Shown here in pieces: positions 63,070 to 64,000 of a DNA stretch of 64,000 nt. The notes beneath the pieces are model-generated. The model saw only the letters and a list, made by a program, of their open reading frames with translations, was not told the origin of the DNA and did no database searches. The position numbers and the translations under genes are program-made. Origin of the DNA: Marinobacter shengliensis (GTDB lineage: Bacteria > Pseudomonadota > Gammaproteobacteria > Pseudomonadales > Oleiphilaceae); NCBI RefSeq assembly GCF_003007715.1, contig NZ_PXNO01000027.1, positions 744,001 through 808,000 of the forward strand. Direction: 5' to 3'. Position 1 is the first letter of the stretch. Each line of letters begins with the position of its first letter.

Positions 63070-64000
63070 GCAATTTCCCGCAGGGTTTGCAGGAAGACCT
63101 CGCCATATTTCTCCAGCTTGGCGGCCCCTACGCCGCTGACCTCTGCCAGTTGCTCCAGGGTTTCCGGGCGGCGTTCCAGCATATCGAACAGGGTGGTGTC
63201 GTGGAAAATCACGTAAGGCGGTACGCCCTGTTTATCTGCCAGTTCCTTCCGGCACGCCCGTAACGCATCCCAACCGGCCTGGTCGGTAATCTGCTCACGT
63301 ATTGCCGGGCCCGAGCGTTTGCCGGCAGATCTGGGCGATGAGGATTTTTTGGCCACCGGGTCTTTGCGTAACTCGATAGCCTGTTCACCCTTCAGCAGCG
63401 GGCGACACTGTTCCGTGAGCTGTAAGGCGCCGTAGCTCTCCGGATCTGCCCGGAGGTAGCCGTTGGCAACCAGCTGACGGAACACCGATTTCCACTCATT
63501 TGCGGATAACTCTGTACCAATACCATAGGTGGAAATGGCCTGGTGTCCAGATTGAAGAATGCGTTCGTTCTCAGAGCCGCGCAGCACGTCAATCAGGTAG
63601 TTAACGCCAAAGCGCTGCCCGGTACGATAAACACAGGACAGCGCCTTTTGCACGGCCACCGTGCCATCCCAGGTCTCAGGGGGCGTGAGGCAGGTATCGC
63701 AATTACCACAGGGCTGCTCCAGTTCATCACCAAAATATCGCAACAGTACCTGGCGGCGGCAGCGGGTAACTTCGCAGAGGCCAAGCATGGCATCGAGCTT
63801 CTGGCGTTCTACCCGTTTAAACTGGTCGTTGCCCTGCGATGCCTCAAGCATCTGTCTCAACTTAATGACATCCTGCAGGCCGTAAACCATCCAGGCGGTG
63901 GACGGCTTGCCGTCCCGGCCAGCCCGGCCGGTTTCCTGGTAATAGGCCTCGAGGCTTTTGGGTAAATCCAGGTGGGCGACAAACCGAACGTCTGGTTTAT
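63060..64000 (-). CDS. recQ: ATP-dependent DNA helicase RecQ, N-terminus cut by window edge
   Basis: The last 313 residues of a 3'-to-5' helicase used in recombinational repair. Visible parts in order are helicase motif VI (YYQETGRAGRDGKPS), the RQC zinc-binding cysteines (LGLCEV, QPCGNCDTC), the RQC winged helix, and a C-terminal HRDC domain (RKELADKQGVPPYVIFHDTTL). The ATPase motifs lie beyond the right edge. A Lys/Ser-rich linker separates RQC and HRDC. Overlap with the convergent DUF4442 gene is 10 bp. Confidence 0.96.
   Translation of the reverse strand, partial: KPDVRFVAHLDLPKSLEAYYQETGRAGRDGKPSTAWMVYGLQDVIKLRQMLEASQGNDQFKRVERQKLDAMLGLCEVTRCRRQVLLRYFGDELEQPCGNCDTCLTPPETWDGTVAVQKALSCVYRTGQRFGVNYLIDVLRGSENERILQSGHQAISTYGIGTELSANEWKSVFRQLVANGYLRADPESYGALQLTEQCRPLLKGEQAIELRKDPVAKKSSSPRSAGKRSGPAIREQITDQAGWDALRACRKELADKQGVPPYVIFHDTTLFDMLERRPETLEQLAEVSGVGAAKLEKYGEVFLQTLREIAQS

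Overview
The window looks like chromosomal DNA of a marine, respiring gammaproteobacterium, most probably Marinobacter or a close relative. This is inferred from the mix of gene families (CIO-type cytochrome bd with CydDC, divergent etfQO/etfBA with a PsrA-type operator, HsbR/HsbA-like partner switch, TusBCD plus a DsrC-like protein, a phasin and PhaD-like pair, a SelD fusion). It is dense and mostly housekeeping. I see no insertion sequence, prophage, CRISPR array or rRNA. Two tRNA genes are present (Ser-TGA, Leu-TAA). metH is cut by the left edge and recQ by the right edge.

Layout. 1-7,900: metH, nfuA behind a Fur-like site, a DUF445 membrane protein, the sulfur-relay operon tusD-tusC-tusB-dsrC/tusE, and a Bax-inhibitor-1 protein. 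8,000-13,500: tRNA-Ser, the 5-oxoprolinase operon pxpABC, hemH, and a sulfide-handling set (DUF442/Blh plus two half-size YeeE/YedE transporters). 13,500-15,700: a candidate small RNA, a phasin, a PhaD-like regulator and exonuclease III. 15,778-23,701: an eight-gene lipid-modification operon (desaturase, NTF2-like, SDR, FAD oxidase, DUF1365, Cfa-type methyltransferase, DUF2878, secreted protein) with a divergent renalase-like flavoprotein. 23,700-30,800: an HD phosphohydrolase, an HsbR/HsbA-like signalling pair, gpsA, sixA, a radical SAM protein with a CX4CX2C motif, DUF1285 and slyD. 30,900-37,400: electron-transfer flavoprotein genes around a 20-bp perfect palindrome, small membrane proteins and a saccharopine-dehydrogenase-like protein. 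37,378-43,300: cydABDC with an ANR/FNR-type promoter and a terminator-like hairpin in the leader. 43,300-50,000: a methyltransferase, tRNA-Leu, a PEP-CTERM protein with a sigma-54 promoter, a crotonase without catalytic glutamates, a YadGH-like ABC exporter and small unknown proteins. 50,157-57,223: a selenium neighbourhood. 57,268-64,000: a PilZ-like protein, a GNAT-nitrilase fusion, a sigma-28-driven chemoreceptor, an orphan solute-binding protein, a hotdog-fold protein and recQ.

The part most worth a second look is 50,157-56,558. A PhnCDE-type ABC transporter of the kind annotated as a putative selenate importer stands back to back with senB (selenosugar synthase). senB converges on a FAD-dehydrogenase/SelD fusion. 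SenA, the enzyme that would finish selenoneine, is not in the window, and neither are selA, selB or a selenocysteine tRNA. The cluster therefore suggests uptake of a selenium oxyanion, activation to selenophosphate and transfer to a nucleotide sugar, with an end product that may not be selenoneine.

Several regulatory sites can be read directly: a PsrA-type operator, an ANR/FNR box about 42 bp before a putative cyd start, a sigma-54 site before the PEP-CTERM gene, a sigma-28 site before the chemoreceptor and a Fur-like site between metH and nfuA.
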